Below the pieces are notes generated by a model. The model saw nothing but the letters and a program-made list of their open reading frames with translations. It had not been told where the DNA came from and ran no database searches. 64,000 bases of DNA from positions 36,145 through 100,144 of the forward strand of contig NZ_FBWL01000164.1 in NCBI RefSeq assembly GCF_001517425.1. Direction: 5' to 3'. This DNA comes from Clostridium sp. C105KSO13. GTDB lineage: Bacteria > Bacillota > Clostridia > Lachnospirales > Lachnospiraceae. Of this stretch, positions 1 to 7,849 are shown piece after piece. Position 1 is the first letter of the stretch. The number at the start of each line of letters is the position of its first letter. The translations under genes were made by a program, and so were the position numbers.

Positions 1-728
1 AGCAGTCTTGCGCCTTCCTCCGTAAGACAGCCGGCATCTTCTCCTGCGGTCAGTACTGTAGGAAGCAGGTCTTTAATCTTCCATGAATATCCTTTCTCCG
101 AGACAAGCTCGTCGAACAGCTTCAGCATTCTCCCATTGAAGTCTTTCTTTTCAGTGTCAATAGGAAACATTCCCGATGCATCGCCAATGCCCAGGACCTT
201 CCGGCCTGTCAGCTGCCAGTGGACATATCCCGATAATGTAGTCAGAAAATCCACGTCTCCAACATGTTCTTCCCCATTCAAAATCGCCTGGTACAGATGA
301 GCGATACTCCATCTCTGAGGCACATTATATTGAAATAATTCTGTCAGTACTCCTGCCGCTTCCCCTGTAATTGTATTTCTCCATGTGCGGAAAGGTACAA
401 GCAGTCTCTCCGTCTTGTCAAATACCAGATATCCATGCATCATTGCGCTGAATCCGATAGCCTTCGGTCTCTTGAGAGAAACGCCATATTTTTCTTTTAC
501 ATCATCCGCCATATTGTGGTAGCTGTTCTGAAGCCCTTCGCGGACATCCTCCAGATTATATGTCCAAATGCCGTTGTCATAGCTGTTCTCCCATTCATGG
601 CTGCCTGATGCTATGGGAGCAAAGTCCGCGCCTATCAATACAGACTTAATCCGTGTCGATCCCAATTCAATACCAAGTGTTGTACGTCCTTCTACAATAT
701 CATTCTTTATGCTGCTTAGACTGCTCAT
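1..728 (-). CDS. FGGY-family carbohydrate kinase, C-terminal part outside window
   Basis: This reading frame is open from an ATG at 728 to the window edge, so only about 242 N-terminal residues are visible. FGGY kinases phosphorylate sugars or polyols with ATP; a full one is about 500 residues. The first ASKHA-fold phosphate loop is visible as [12 protein letters not shown] near residue 18, followed by the family pattern [14 protein letters not shown] and the stretch [21 protein letters not shown] lies 7 nt before the ATG and decides the start. It lies 45 nt downstream of pyruvate kinase on the same strand. The substrate cannot be read from this part; xylulose, ribulose or gluconate kinases are all possible. 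Confidence 0.8.
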   Translation of the reverse strand, partial: MSSLSSIKNDIVEGRTTLGIELGSTRIKSVLIGADFAPIASGSHEWENSYDNGIWTYNLEDVREGLQNSYHNMADDVKEKYGVSLKRPKAIGFSAMMHGYLVFDKTERLLVPFRTWRNTITGEAAGVLTELFQYNVPQRWSIAHLYQAILNGEEHVGDVDFLTTLSGYVHWQLTGRKVLGIGDASGMFPIDTEKKDFNGRMLKLFDELVSEKGYSWKIKDLLPTVLTAGEDAGCLTEEGARL

Positions 729-773
729 CTCTTTTCCCTCCACTTTAAATGTTTAGTATTCGAACTGCTTTTA

Positions 774-2198
774 CTAATAGGTTCCCACTACTGTAGATTT
801 TAACAAATTTGTATTGCCGGACTTGCCAAGAGGCACCCCGGCGGTCAGAACTACCACCTCGCCATTTTGTACATATCCCATTTTCTCTGCTGCTTCTGTG
901 GCATGCAAAAATAAAATTTCCATACTGTACTCTTCCCTGATCATCACAGGCTGTACTCCCCATGACATATTCATCTGGCGGTAAGTATGCTCATCCGGTG
1001 TGCATCCTACAATCATACAGGCCGGACGGTATCTGGAAATCATGCGGGCCGTGCGCCCGGACTTACTCACTGTAATGATTGCCCGTGCTCCCAAATCCCG
1101 GGCAGTCATGCAGGTGGCATGGGATATAGCCGTTGTCATATCTGTGCGGCTCTCTCCACATCGCTGGTTGAAAATTTCATCATAGTCAATATCACTCTCT
1201 GTCCTCACTGCGATTCTCACCATAGTCTTTAAAGCTTCCACCGGGTATTTACCCGCTGCAGTCTCTCCCGACAGCATAATTCCGCTGGTCCCCTGATAAA
1301 TAGCATTGGACACATCGGTAGTCTCGGCTCTCGTAGGCCGCGGGTTCTTAATCATGGAATCCAGCATCTGCGTGGCAGTAATAACCTGTTTGCCAGCATC
1401 ATAAACCTTGTGAATAATATCTTTTTGAATAATGGGCACTTCTTCCAGTGGTATCTCTACCCCCATATCCCCTCGGGCTATCATAATTCCATCGGCTGCT
1501 TCAATAATACTGTCAATATTGTCCACACCCTGCTGATTCTCAATCTTTGCAATAATATTAATACCCGAGCCGCCATTCTCATTCAGAATCTTTCTGATTG
1601 CGTTTACATCCTCCGCACATCGTGTAAATGAAGCCCCAATAAAATCAAAATCCTCCTGGATTCCAAACAGGATATCCTCTTTATCTTTCTGACTGATAAA
1701 CGGTATATTTACTTCCACCCCCGGGAGATTTATCCCTTTATGGTCAGATATCTCTCCTCCGTTCGTAACACGGCAGTGTACATTGCCATTCTCTATTTCT
1801 TCCACCTGCAGGCCCACAAGTCCGTCATCAATTAAAATCGTATCCCCGGGCTTTACATCTTTGTACAGCTCTTTATAAGTAACAGATACCATGTCTTTCG
1901 TCCCCTCCACATCTTCGGGTGTCAAAAGAAATGCCTGTCCTTCCGCAAGCTGCACAGGACCAACTTTAAAAGTAGCAATCCGTATCTCGGGTCCTTTCGT
2001 ATCAAGCAAGGCCCCTATCGGCTTGTCCAGACGCTGCCGTATTTCTTTCAGGCTATCCAAACGCTTTTTTTGTTCCTCATATAAGCCATGTGAAAAGTTG
2101 AATCTGGCTATATCCATACCTTCCGTAACCAGTTTTTCTAACACACCGTCCTTATCCGTAGACGGGCCAAGAGTACAAATAATTTTTGTTTTTCGCAT
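774..2198 (-). CDS. pyk: pyruvate kinase
   Basis: This gene encodes the last enzyme of glycolysis, which converts phosphoenolpyruvate and ADP to pyruvate and ATP in the cytosol. The protein has 474 residues and opens with KTKIICTLGPSTD. It carries the substrate-binding GALLDTKGPEIR segment, the cation and catalytic region IIAKIENQQGVDNID followed by MIARGDMGVEIP, and the TATQMLDSM signature. The length corresponds to the short form without the extra C-terminal PEP-utiliser domain that many Bacillus enzymes have. It starts just downstream of a perfect consensus promoter and has its own transcription unit. Assignment is secure. Confidence 0.97.
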   Translation of the reverse strand: MRKTKIICTLGPSTDKDGVLEKLVTEGMDIARFNFSHGLYEEQKKRLDSLKEIRQRLDKPIGALLDTKGPEIRIATFKVGPVQLAEGQAFLLTPEDVEGTKDMVSVTYKELYKDVKPGDTILIDDGLVGLQVEEIENGNVHCRVTNGGEISDHKGINLPGVEVNIPFISQKDKEDILFGIQEDFDFIGASFTRCAEDVNAIRKILNENGGSGINIIAKIENQQGVDNIDSIIEAADGIMIARGDMGVEIPLEEVPIIQKDIIHKVYDAGKQVITATQMLDSMIKNPRPTRAETTDVSNAIYQGTSGIMLSGETAAGKYPVEALKTMVRIAVRTESDIDYDEIFNQRCGESRTDMTTAISHATCMTARDLGARAIITVSKSGRTARMISRYRPACMIVGCTPDEHTYRQMNMSWGVQPVMIREEYSMEILFLHATEAAEKMGYVQNGEVVVLTAGVPLGKSGNTNLLKSTVVGTY

Positions 2199-2228
2199 AC
2201 CATGTCATCCTTCCATTCAGATATGTAA

Positions 2229-2257
2229 ATTATAGGGCCCAAAGCTCAGATTGTCAA
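2229..2257 (-). promoter_or_regulatory. consensus sigma-A promoter of pyk
   Basis: On the minus strand TTGACA (2252-2257) and TATAAT (2229-2234) are separated by exactly 17 nt. Both hexamers are perfect. The -10 element lies about 30 nt before the pyk start codon, so pyk has a short leader and probably strong, largely constitutive transcription. Confidence 0.85.
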
Positions 2258-2309
2258 TCCTTCCCGGCATACGGCAAGTGAATCAACAGTTCTCCCTTCA
2301 TCTCGATTG

Positions 2310-2359
2310 AAAAAAGGACCGCTGCTTCATAACTACTCCAGTTATCACGCAACAGTCCT
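2310..2359 (-). terminator. terminator after rplL
   Basis: On the minus strand AGGACTGTTGC pairs with GCAGCGGTCCT (one mismatch region), with an inner TAACT/AGTTA stem, and a run of six T follows. It lies 30-80 nt past the rplL stop and closes the rplJ-rplL unit before the pyk promoter. Confidence 0.85.
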
Positions 2360-2388
2360 AATATAATTTCTTATGAAAGAGCCCTTAA

Positions 2389-2763
2389 TTATTTCAGATT
2401 TACTTCTGCTCCCTGTTCCTCAAGTTTAGCTTTGATTTCTTCAGCTTCTGCCTTAGATGCGCCTTCTTTAACCAGCTTAGGAGCTCCGTCAACTAAATCT
2501 TTAGCTTCTTTTAATCCGAGTCCTGTAATCTCACGGACAGCTTTGATTACTTTAACCTTAGAAGAGCCTGCAGCTACTAACTCTACATCAAACTCATCCT
2601 TCTCTTCTGCTGCGGCAGCACCTTCTCCTGCTGCTGCAACTACAACGCCTGCTGCTGCGGATACACCAAATTCTTCTTCACAAGCTTTTACTAAATCATT
2701 TAACTCTAATACTGATAACTCTTTGATTGCTTCAATCATCTCAGCTGTTGTCAACTTAGCCAT
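2389..2763 (-). CDS. rplL: ribosomal protein L7/L12
   Basis: This is the acidic stalk protein of the 50S subunit, which binds L10 as dimers and recruits translation factors. The 124-residue protein begins [15 protein letters not shown]. It shows the N-terminal dimerisation helix, an alanine/glycine/glutamate-rich hinge (about residues 38-57) and the conserved C-terminal domain with [21 protein letters not shown]. An in-frame ATG 15 nt upstream overlaps the GGAGG ribosome site, so the start at 2763 is the real one. It is co-transcribed with rplJ. Confidence 0.97.
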   Translation of the reverse strand: MAKLTTAEMIEAIKELSVLELNDLVKACEEEFGVSAAAGVVVAAAGEGAAAAEEKDEFDVELVAAGSSKVKVIKAVREITGLGLKEAKDLVDGAPKLVKEGASKAEAEEIKAKLEEQGAEVNLK

Positions 2764-2864
2764 TTTTTTATCCTCCATTTTAAATTATTTCAGGATTAAA
2801 TAAATCCTTTTGTTTAGTTTCTTTTTTGAATCAACCAGACTTTGCCGGGATCCTTTTTTCCGGA

Positions 2865-3434
2865 TTATTCAGCCGGTGTCTCTGCTGTTTCGGCAGGAGC
2901 CCCTTCGGCTGCCGGAGTATCTTCTGCAGAAGCAGTCTGGGCGTCTGCTTCACCGTCCTGTTCAGCAATCTGCTTGATGACACGAGCAAAATTGGTTATT
3001 GGTGACTGAATACTTCCAAGGAATTTGGAAAGTAATTCTTCTCTGGAAGGAATCTTGGAAAGCTCTGTTAAACCTGCGATGTCATAAACATTTCCTTCAA
3101 CCACGCCGCCCTTTAACTCAAGTGCTGCTGCATCTTTTGCAAATTTACAGAGAATTCTTGCGGGTGCTGTTGCGTCATCTTTGGAAACAGCCATAGCACT
3201 TGGCCCCTCCAGGTACTCCTGAAGTCCTTCGAACTCAGTTCCTTCAAAAGCTCTCTTCATCATGGTGTTCTTATATACTTTATAAGTTACACCTGCTTCT
3301 CTGAGCTGTTTACGAAGTTCTGTGTCCTGAGACACCGTCAATCCACGATGATCAACGAGAACGACTGACTGGGCATCTTTGATCTCTTCTGAAATTGCAT
3401 TTACAACTGGTTGTTTTAATTCAACTTTTGCCAC
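2865..3434 (-). CDS. rplJ: ribosomal protein L10
   Basis: L10 anchors the L7/L12 stalk to 23S rRNA and represses its own mRNA when free. The 189-residue protein starts at a GTG (AKVELKQPVVNAISEEIK follows), placed 11 nt after AGGAGG; the longer open frame upstream is leader RNA. The typical VVLVDHRGLTVSQDTELRKQ segment is near residue 23. The C-terminus carries an unusually long Ala/Glu/Pro-rich tail, about 30 residues, which is common in this clostridial group. The gene sits directly behind an L10 leader with an internal terminator. Confidence 0.96.
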   Translation of the reverse strand: MAKVELKQPVVNAISEEIKDAQSVVLVDHRGLTVSQDTELRKQLREAGVTYKVYKNTMMKRAFEGTEFEGLQEYLEGPSAMAVSKDDATAPARILCKFAKDAAALELKGGVVEGNVYDIAGLTELSKIPSREELLSKFLGSIQSPITNFARVIKQIAEQDGEADAQTASAEDTPAAEGAPAETAETPAE

Positions 3435-3604
3435 GTTCTGGTACACCTCCTTATAAATTTTGCGTGTACTGCCAAAAATAAAAAGTCTCTGTATCCAAAG
3501 ACACAGAGACATAAAATTCACATTAAGAATTTAATCTTCCTCGGCAGGCGTCTTCAACTTATGCCTTGCGGCACCTGCTGTCTTCGGCAGTTAATTGCTT
3601 TGTT
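3435..3604 (-). ncRNA. ribosomal L10 leader RNA
   Basis: The 5' untranslated region of rplJ contains the L10(L12)4-binding leader. On the minus strand the conserved pieces TGCCGAAGACAGCAGGTGCC, GGCATAAGTT and CCTGCCGAGG (3540-3592) fold into the known three-way structure. A terminator stem follows. Free L10-L12 complex is expected to bind here and reduce expression of rplJ and rplL. Confidence 0.85.
3471..3510 (-). terminator. attenuator terminator inside the L10 leader
   Basis: On the minus strand GTCTCTGT (3503-3510) pairs perfectly with ACAGAGAC (3485-3492) across a 10-nt loop and is followed by TTTTTATTTTT. Its place between the L10-binding fold and the rplJ ribosome site indicates transcription attenuation of rplJ-rplL. 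Confidence 0.85.
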
Positions 3605-3633
3605 AGAATAACACTTGTCAGGCTATCTGTCAA
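3605..3633 (-). promoter_or_regulatory. promoter of rplJ-rplL
   Basis: Minus-strand TTGACA (3628-3633), a 17-nt spacer and TATTCT (3605-3610). It lies between the rplA terminator and the L10 leader, so rplJL can be transcribed independently of rplKA. Confidence 0.8.
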
Positions 3634-3661
3634 CCGTCTTTTTAAATATATCCTAAAAATC

Positions 3662-3699
3662 CTAAAAAGGGCAGCATATCTGTTTTCAGAAATGCTGCC
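3662..3699 (-). terminator. terminator after rplA
   Basis: GGCAGCAT (3692-3699 on the minus strand) pairs with ATGCTGCC (3670-3677) and CTTTTT follows. It separates rplA from the rplJL promoter. Confidence 0.8.
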
Positions 3700-3743
3700 G
3701 CAATTTTTTTATTTATCTTAGTTTTTCATCAACCCGGAAGTAT

Positions 3744-4436
3744 TTACGCAAGCTTTAATGGGTTAAGTTTTACACCTGGTCCCATTGTAGATGTCAGTGT
3801 AACGCTTCTTAAATACTGGCCTTTTACAGCCGACGGTCTTGCTTTGATGATTGCATCGATAAGCGTCTGGAAGTTGTCCGCTAACTGTTCCTCGGTAAAA
3901 GATGCTTTACCTACCGGCACATGGATAATGTTTGATTTATCTAATCTGTACTCGATCTTACCGGCCTTGATGTCATTAATTGCTTTTGTTACATCCATAG
4001 TAACTGTTCCTGCTTTCGGGTTCGGCATCAGGCCTTTTGGTCCAAGTACACGTCCGAGACGTCCGACAACGCCCATCATATCCGGTGTGGCAACTACAAC
4101 ATCAAAGTCAAACCATCCTTCGTTCTGAATCTTAGGAATCAGTTCCTCTCCGCCAATATAGTCTGCCCCTGCTGCCTGAGCTTCTTCTGCTTTGGCATCC
4201 TTGGCAAACACAAGAATACGAACTTTCTTTCCTGTTCCGTGAGGCAGTACAACCGCACCACGAATCTGCTGGTCTGCATGACGTCCGTCACATCCGGTTC
4301 TGATATGAGCTTCAATCGTCTCGTCAAATTTAGCTGCTGCTGTCTTCTTTACAAGGGCAATTGCTTCTTCTTTCTCATAAAGATTGCCTTTTTCAATTAA
4401 TTTTGCAGCCTCGATATATTTTTTTCCTCGTTTCAT
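3744..4436 (-). CDS. rplA: ribosomal protein L1
   Basis: L1 forms the mobile L1 stalk of the 50S subunit and commonly represses its own operon by binding mRNA that mimics its rRNA site. The 230-residue protein begins [18 protein letters not shown] and carries the diagnostic [19 protein letters not shown] near residue 130. Length is normal. It follows rplK, with about 110 nt between them that contain an L1-site-like hairpin and the ribosome site. Confidence 0.97.
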   Translation of the reverse strand: MKRGKKYIEAAKLIEKGNLYEKEEAIALVKKTAAAKFDETIEAHIRTGCDGRHADQQIRGAVVLPHGTGKKVRILVFAKDAKAEEAQAAGADYIGGEELIPKIQNEGWFDFDVVVATPDMMGVVGRLGRVLGPKGLMPNPKAGTVTMDVTKAINDIKAGKIEYRLDKSNIIHVPVGKASFTEEQLADNFQTLIDAIIKARPSAVKGQYLRSVTLTSTMGPGVKLNPLKLA

Positions 4437-4451
4437 TCTAATAACCTCCTT

Positions 4452-4482
4452 GTGGTATTGACGGGGTCAACGCCCCTCCCAC
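4452..4482 (-). promoter_or_regulatory. L1-site-like hairpin before rplA
   Basis: Minus-strand GTGGGAGGGG...CCCCGTCAATACCAC folds by pairing GTGG with CCAC and GGGG with CCCC, just before AAGGAGG of rplA. The same architecture occurs before rplK. The repetition and the position suggest autogenous control by L1; binding is inferred, not shown. Confidence 0.55.
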
Positions 4483-4547
4483 TTATTTCAAATTCACTCA
4501 GTGTATCATCGCGATCCACCAGGCTCGACAGGACCTCGCCAAGTGCT

Positions 4548-4973
4548 CTACTCCTCAACAGTAACGCCCATGGAACGGCATGTTCCAGCCACCATGCTCA
4601 TAGCTGCCTCTAGGGTTGCTGCATTTAAGTCAGGCATCTTTGTTTTTGCGATATCCTCCAGCTGAGCTTTTGTAATTGTGGCAACTTTGTTCTTATTCGG
4701 AACGCCTGAACCAGATTTAAGGTTGCAGGCCTTTTTAATCAGAACTGCTGCCGGCGGTGTCTTTGTCACAAAACTGAAACTTCTGTCACTGTATACTGTG
4801 ATAACCACAGGAATAATCAGATCTCCCTGATCTGCTGTTCTTGCGTTGAATTGCTTTGTGAATTCAACGATATTTACACCGTGCTGTCCAAGTGCAGGAC
4901 CTACCGGTGGTGCCGGTGTTGCCTTGCCAGCCGGAATCTGTAATTTGATATAACCTTGTACTTTTTTTGCCAT
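4548..4973 (-). CDS. rplK: ribosomal protein L11
   Basis: L11 binds the GTPase-associated centre of 23S rRNA with L10 and is needed for stringent-response sensing. The 141-residue protein has the proline-rich start [23 protein letters not shown] and the C-terminal RNA-binding domain with [25 protein letters not shown]. Length and both domains are standard. It is first in the rplK-rplA pair behind nusG. Confidence 0.97.
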   Translation of the reverse strand: MAKKVQGYIKLQIPAGKATPAPPVGPALGQHGVNIVEFTKQFNARTADQGDLIIPVVITVYSDRSFSFVTKTPPAAVLIKKACNLKSGSGVPNKNKVATITKAQLEDIAKTKMPDLNAATLEAAMSMVAGTCRSMGVTVEE

Positions 4974-4989
4974 TTTTAATTACCTCCTT

Positions 4990-5022
4990 GTGGTACTTGC
5001 GGGACTAAAGAATCCCTCCCAC
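4990..5022 (-). promoter_or_regulatory. L1-site-like hairpin before rplK
   Basis: Minus-strand GTGGGAGGGA...TCCCGCAAGTACCAC pairs GTGG/CCAC and GGGA/TCCC immediately before the rplK ribosome site AAGGAGG. It matches the element before rplA in stem and in the flanking TACCACAAGGAGGT. L1-mediated repression is the likely role, by analogy with known rplKA control. Confidence 0.6.
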
Positions 5023-5027
5023 GGTTT

Positions 5028-5546
5028 TTAATCCATCTTTCTTACTTCTGCGAAACTAAGTTCAACCGGTGTCTCACGGCCAAACAGCTCTACATTGATA
5101 GACAAACTCTGTTTCTGCTCGTTCATTGACTGGATGACACCTACAGTACCTTCCCATGCACCATTTAATACAGTCACGGTATCGCCCACTGCAAAATCAA
5201 TTACGACGTTCTCCTTCTTGATTCCCAGTCCTTCCATCTCTTCGTCCTCGAGCGGAACCGGCTTGGAACCAGGACCGACGAATCCTGTCACCCCTCTGGT
5301 ATTACGAACTACATACCATGTATCATCATTCATAATCATATGAATCATGACATATCCCGGGAACATCTTTTTCTGACTTGCTTTCTGAACACCATTTTTC
5401 AGTTCAATGACTTCCTGCATAGGAACCCTGACTTCCAGAATCTGATCTTCCAGATGACGGTTTTCAATCGCCTTATCAATATTAGCTTTTACTTTGTTCT
5501 CATACCCGGAATAGGTATGAACTACATACCATCTTGCCTCTGACAT
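5028..5546 (-). CDS. nusG: transcription termination/antitermination factor NusG
   Basis: NusG binds RNA polymerase and affects pausing, Rho action and coupling to ribosomes. The 172-residue protein starts MSEARWYVVHTYSGYENKVK and carries FPGYVMIHM and VRNTRGVTGFVG of the NGN domain. The C-terminal KOW domain has FAVGDTVTVLNGAWEGTVG, ending in SFAEVRKMD. It lies between secE and rplK as in most bacteria. Confidence 0.97.
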   Translation of the reverse strand: MSEARWYVVHTYSGYENKVKANIDKAIENRHLEDQILEVRVPMQEVIELKNGVQKASQKKMFPGYVMIHMIMNDDTWYVVRNTRGVTGFVGPGSKPVPLEDEEMEGLGIKKENVVIDFAVGDTVTVLNGAWEGTVGVIQSMNEQKQSLSINVELFGRETPVELSFAEVRKMD

Positions 5547-5571
5547 AAAATCACCTTTCTGCTACAGTTGA

Positions 5572-5781
5572 TTATCTCACCAATAGGTCAATTCCATACC
5601 TCAGTACTGCATCAATTATAGAAATCAATGCCCCCAATAATACGGAAACCGAAACGACTGCCGTGGTCTGCTTTGCCAGTGTCTTCTTGTCCGGCCATAC
5701 GACTTTCCTAAACTCTGCCTTAAGCCCTTTGAACCAGCTCTTCTTTTGAGTCTTCGCTGTTTTCTCACCCATGACATCCAC
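5572..5781 (-). CDS. secE: preprotein translocase subunit SecE
   Basis: This small single-span membrane subunit of SecYEG has 69 residues, with KKSWFKGLKAEFRKVVWPDK followed by one transmembrane helix (about residues 42-66). The length fits the short SecE of Gram-positive bacteria. Two ATGs are possible, 5781 and 5772; GGAAGG lies 6 nt before the first, which I prefer. Its neighbours rpmG and nusG support the call. Confidence 0.93.
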   Translation of the reverse strand: MDVMGEKTAKTQKKSWFKGLKAEFRKVVWPDKKTLAKQTTAVVSVSVLLGALISIIDAVLRYGIDLLVR

Positions 5782-5794
5782 TTCCTTCCAATGG

Positions 5795-5944
5795 CTACTT
5801 CGTTTCCTTGTGCAGTGTGTGTGATTTACAGAATCTGCAATACTTCTTAGTCTCCATGCGGTCCGGATGAGCTTTCTTATCCTTAGTCATGTTGTAATTA
5901 CGATGTTTGCATTCTGTACATTCCAATGTGATTCTTGTGCGCAC
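5795..5944 (-). CDS. rpmG: ribosomal protein L33
   Basis: The product is a 49-residue protein of the 50S subunit starting at a GTG ([19 protein letters not shown]). Four cysteines in two CxxC pairs (C9/C12 and C36/C39) identify the zinc-ribbon type of L33. GAGGTGG precedes the GTG. It is the first gene of the rpmG-secE-nusG unit. Confidence 0.93.
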   Translation of the reverse strand: MRTRITLECTECKHRNYNMTKDKKAHPDRMETKKYCRFCKSHTLHKETK

Positions 5945-6047
5945 AACTTCCACCTCGCTTTTTTCTTATTCATTACATGTTACATGATGGTTGCGAAGCC
6001 ATCAAAATTTAGGCATAAAAAAAAGACCTACTTCCATTCGCCAGAGA

Positions 6048-6077
6048 ATTGTACCATAACTTAATGGCATTAGTCAA
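6048..6077 (-). promoter_or_regulatory. promoter of rpmG-secE-nusG
   Basis: Minus-strand TTGACT (6072-6077), an 18-nt spacer and TACAAT (6048-6053), about 100 nt before the rpmG start. The rest of the 5945-6184 gap shows no gene. Confidence 0.6.
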
Positions 6078-6184
6078 GGAAATGGCAGGTAAAAAAACAT
6101 TTATCAATTATTTATTACTCGTCAGTTATCAATTTTCTTCAAAAAGTCGATATAGTAATTATGATTAAGAGGAGGTAAGATAAC

Positions 6185-6992
6185 GTGGAAGTTTCATTAT
6201 TTATCGGAATGATTTTAGGCCTTGGTGCTTTGATTACAGGATTTCTTATGGAAGGCGGAAAATTGGTCAGCCTGATGCTGCTGAGTCCTTTTATTAATAG
6301 TGGTGGGCGGTACAGTAGGTGCAACTATAGCATCTTACCCGTTTAAAGACATCCTGCGGGCATTCAAAACCGCAGGACAGACCTTTAAACAGCCTAATTC
6401 AAGCAGTACCAAACAGCTTATTGACAGAATACTGGGAATATCTAAAACTTTCAGGACAAACGGAATTGTTTCTCTGGATTCTATTGTAAAGGAGGCTGAT
6501 TTGCAGAAAGAAGATCTTCTTCTTTTAAAGGAGGGACTGGTTCTGCTCCAGGACGGAAAGGATACAGAAGATATTCAGTATGTCATGGAATCCGAGCTTC
6601 ACGCTTTTACCCGGCAGAAGGCAGTAGAAGCAGGCGTATTTGAATCAGCCGCAGGGTATTCTCCTACCATGGGAGTCATCGGAACAGTTATGAGCCTTGT
6701 TGTGGTACTTGCTGCAGGGTTTGGCGATTCTGCCGAGCTGGCGCGCAAAATAAGTACTGCCTTTATCGCTACATTATATGGAGTTTCTTTTGCAAACATT
6801 ATCTATCTCCCAATTGCAAATAAGATAAAGCTGTATGCTAAGAAGAGCCAGATACAAAGAGAAATCATTATTGACGGTGTGTGCATGATGTCCAAAGGCA
6901 CAAATGTTAGAAGCATGGAAAATGAACTTGCTATGTATTATCAGGCGTTTCCTGATGGTATCAGACATTATAAAGCAGGTATCGAAAACTAG
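6185..6992 (+). pseudogene. motA: flagellar motor stator protein MotA, frameshifted near the 5' end
   Basis: MotA and MotB form the proton channel that drives flagellar rotation. Reading starts at GTG 6185 (GAGGAGG 9 nt upstream) with VEVSLFIGMILGLGALITG, the expected first membrane helix, then MEGGKLVS. After about 38 codons the frame must shift: the rest, from IVVGGTVGATIASYPFKD (about 6297) to the stop at 6992, is in another frame. The first frame ends at 6346. Removing one A in the run TTATTAATAGTGG near 6293-6299 rejoins both parts into a normal MotA of about 268 residues. The remainder looks intact, including ESAAGYSPTMGVIGTVMSL. The gene may be truly broken, may be rescued by slippage, or the base may be a sequencing error. 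MotB follows 13 nt later. Confidence 0.8.
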
Positions 6993-7005
6993 GAGGAAAA
7001 GGACT

Positions 7006-7722
7006 TTGAAAAAAAGAAGAACAGACGACGAAGATAAATCAGAAAATAATGAGCGGTGGCTTCTTACATATTCAGATCTGATTACTCTTCTTCTGGCCTT
7101 ATTTATCATTATGTATGGCATGAGCACAGAAAATGCATCTAAAGTTCAAGCTGTATCTACCGCACTTTCAGATGCCTTTAACAATACTGCGGAAGCTGCA
7201 GGGGGTGGTGCCGGTACAGGAAGTGGAAGCGGAACCGGGAAATCGCTTGAAAATGCGGATCCACTGGGAACAATTTACGAACAGCTGAACGGCTATATCA
7301 AGCAAAATGACCTGAAAGACAACGTTGATCTGGTAAAATCGGATCATGCCATTTCCATTCGTTTAAAAGATAAATTATTGTTTCTGGGTGACTCTACCGT
7401 ATTAAAGCCGGGCAGCGAAGAGACGTTAAAGAAAGTTTGCCAGGTTGTATCCCAGGTGTACGGGAATGTAAATCATCTTACAATTACAGGAAACACGGCG
7501 GACCTGGGAAACCACGACCCGGAAAATGAGGCGGATTCCTGGCAGCTTTCGGTGAACAGGGCAGTAACAATTCTTGATTTTCTGACATCCAACGGCCTCG
7601 CCCCCGAAAAAATGTCTGTCGAAGGAAATTCGCACTACAACCCTATAGCCGGCAATGATACCGAAGACGGGCGGGCAGCTAACCGAAGAGTGGAGATTAC
7701 CATAACAGATGGGGCAAATTAG
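7006..7722 (+). CDS. motB: flagellar motor protein MotB
   Basis: MotB anchors the stator to peptidoglycan and supplies the proton-binding Asp. The 238-residue protein starts at TTG 7006, 9 nt after AGGAGG; an in-frame longer start inside motA is unlikely. After a charged N-terminus comes WLLTYSDLITLLLALFIIMY, the single membrane helix with the essential Asp in TYSDL. A Gly/Ser-rich linker (about residues 65-80) and an OmpA-like peptidoglycan-binding domain follow (SVNRAVTILDFLTSNGL, then NRRVEITI). It is coupled to motA. No clear terminator was seen in 7723-7849. Confidence 0.92.
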   Translation: MKKRRTDDEDKSENNERWLLTYSDLITLLLALFIIMYGMSTENASKVQAVSTALSDAFNNTAEAAGGGAGTGSGSGTGKSLENADPLGTIYEQLNGYIKQNDLKDNVDLVKSDHAISIRLKDKLLFLGDSTVLKPGSEETLKKVCQVVSQVYGNVNHLTITGNTADLGNHDPENEADSWQLSVNRAVTILDFLTSNGLAPEKMSVEGNSHYNPIAGNDTEDGRAANRRVEITITDGAN

Positions 7723-7849
7723 AAATAGTTTAGCTAGATATTATTTTCAGTTACAAGGGTATTGAAATCTGTCTGGGAAAGCGTCTTAATTTATGAGACC
7801 ATTATACTATTGTATTATTTAATAATTTTACTATCTTGTAAATATGATT

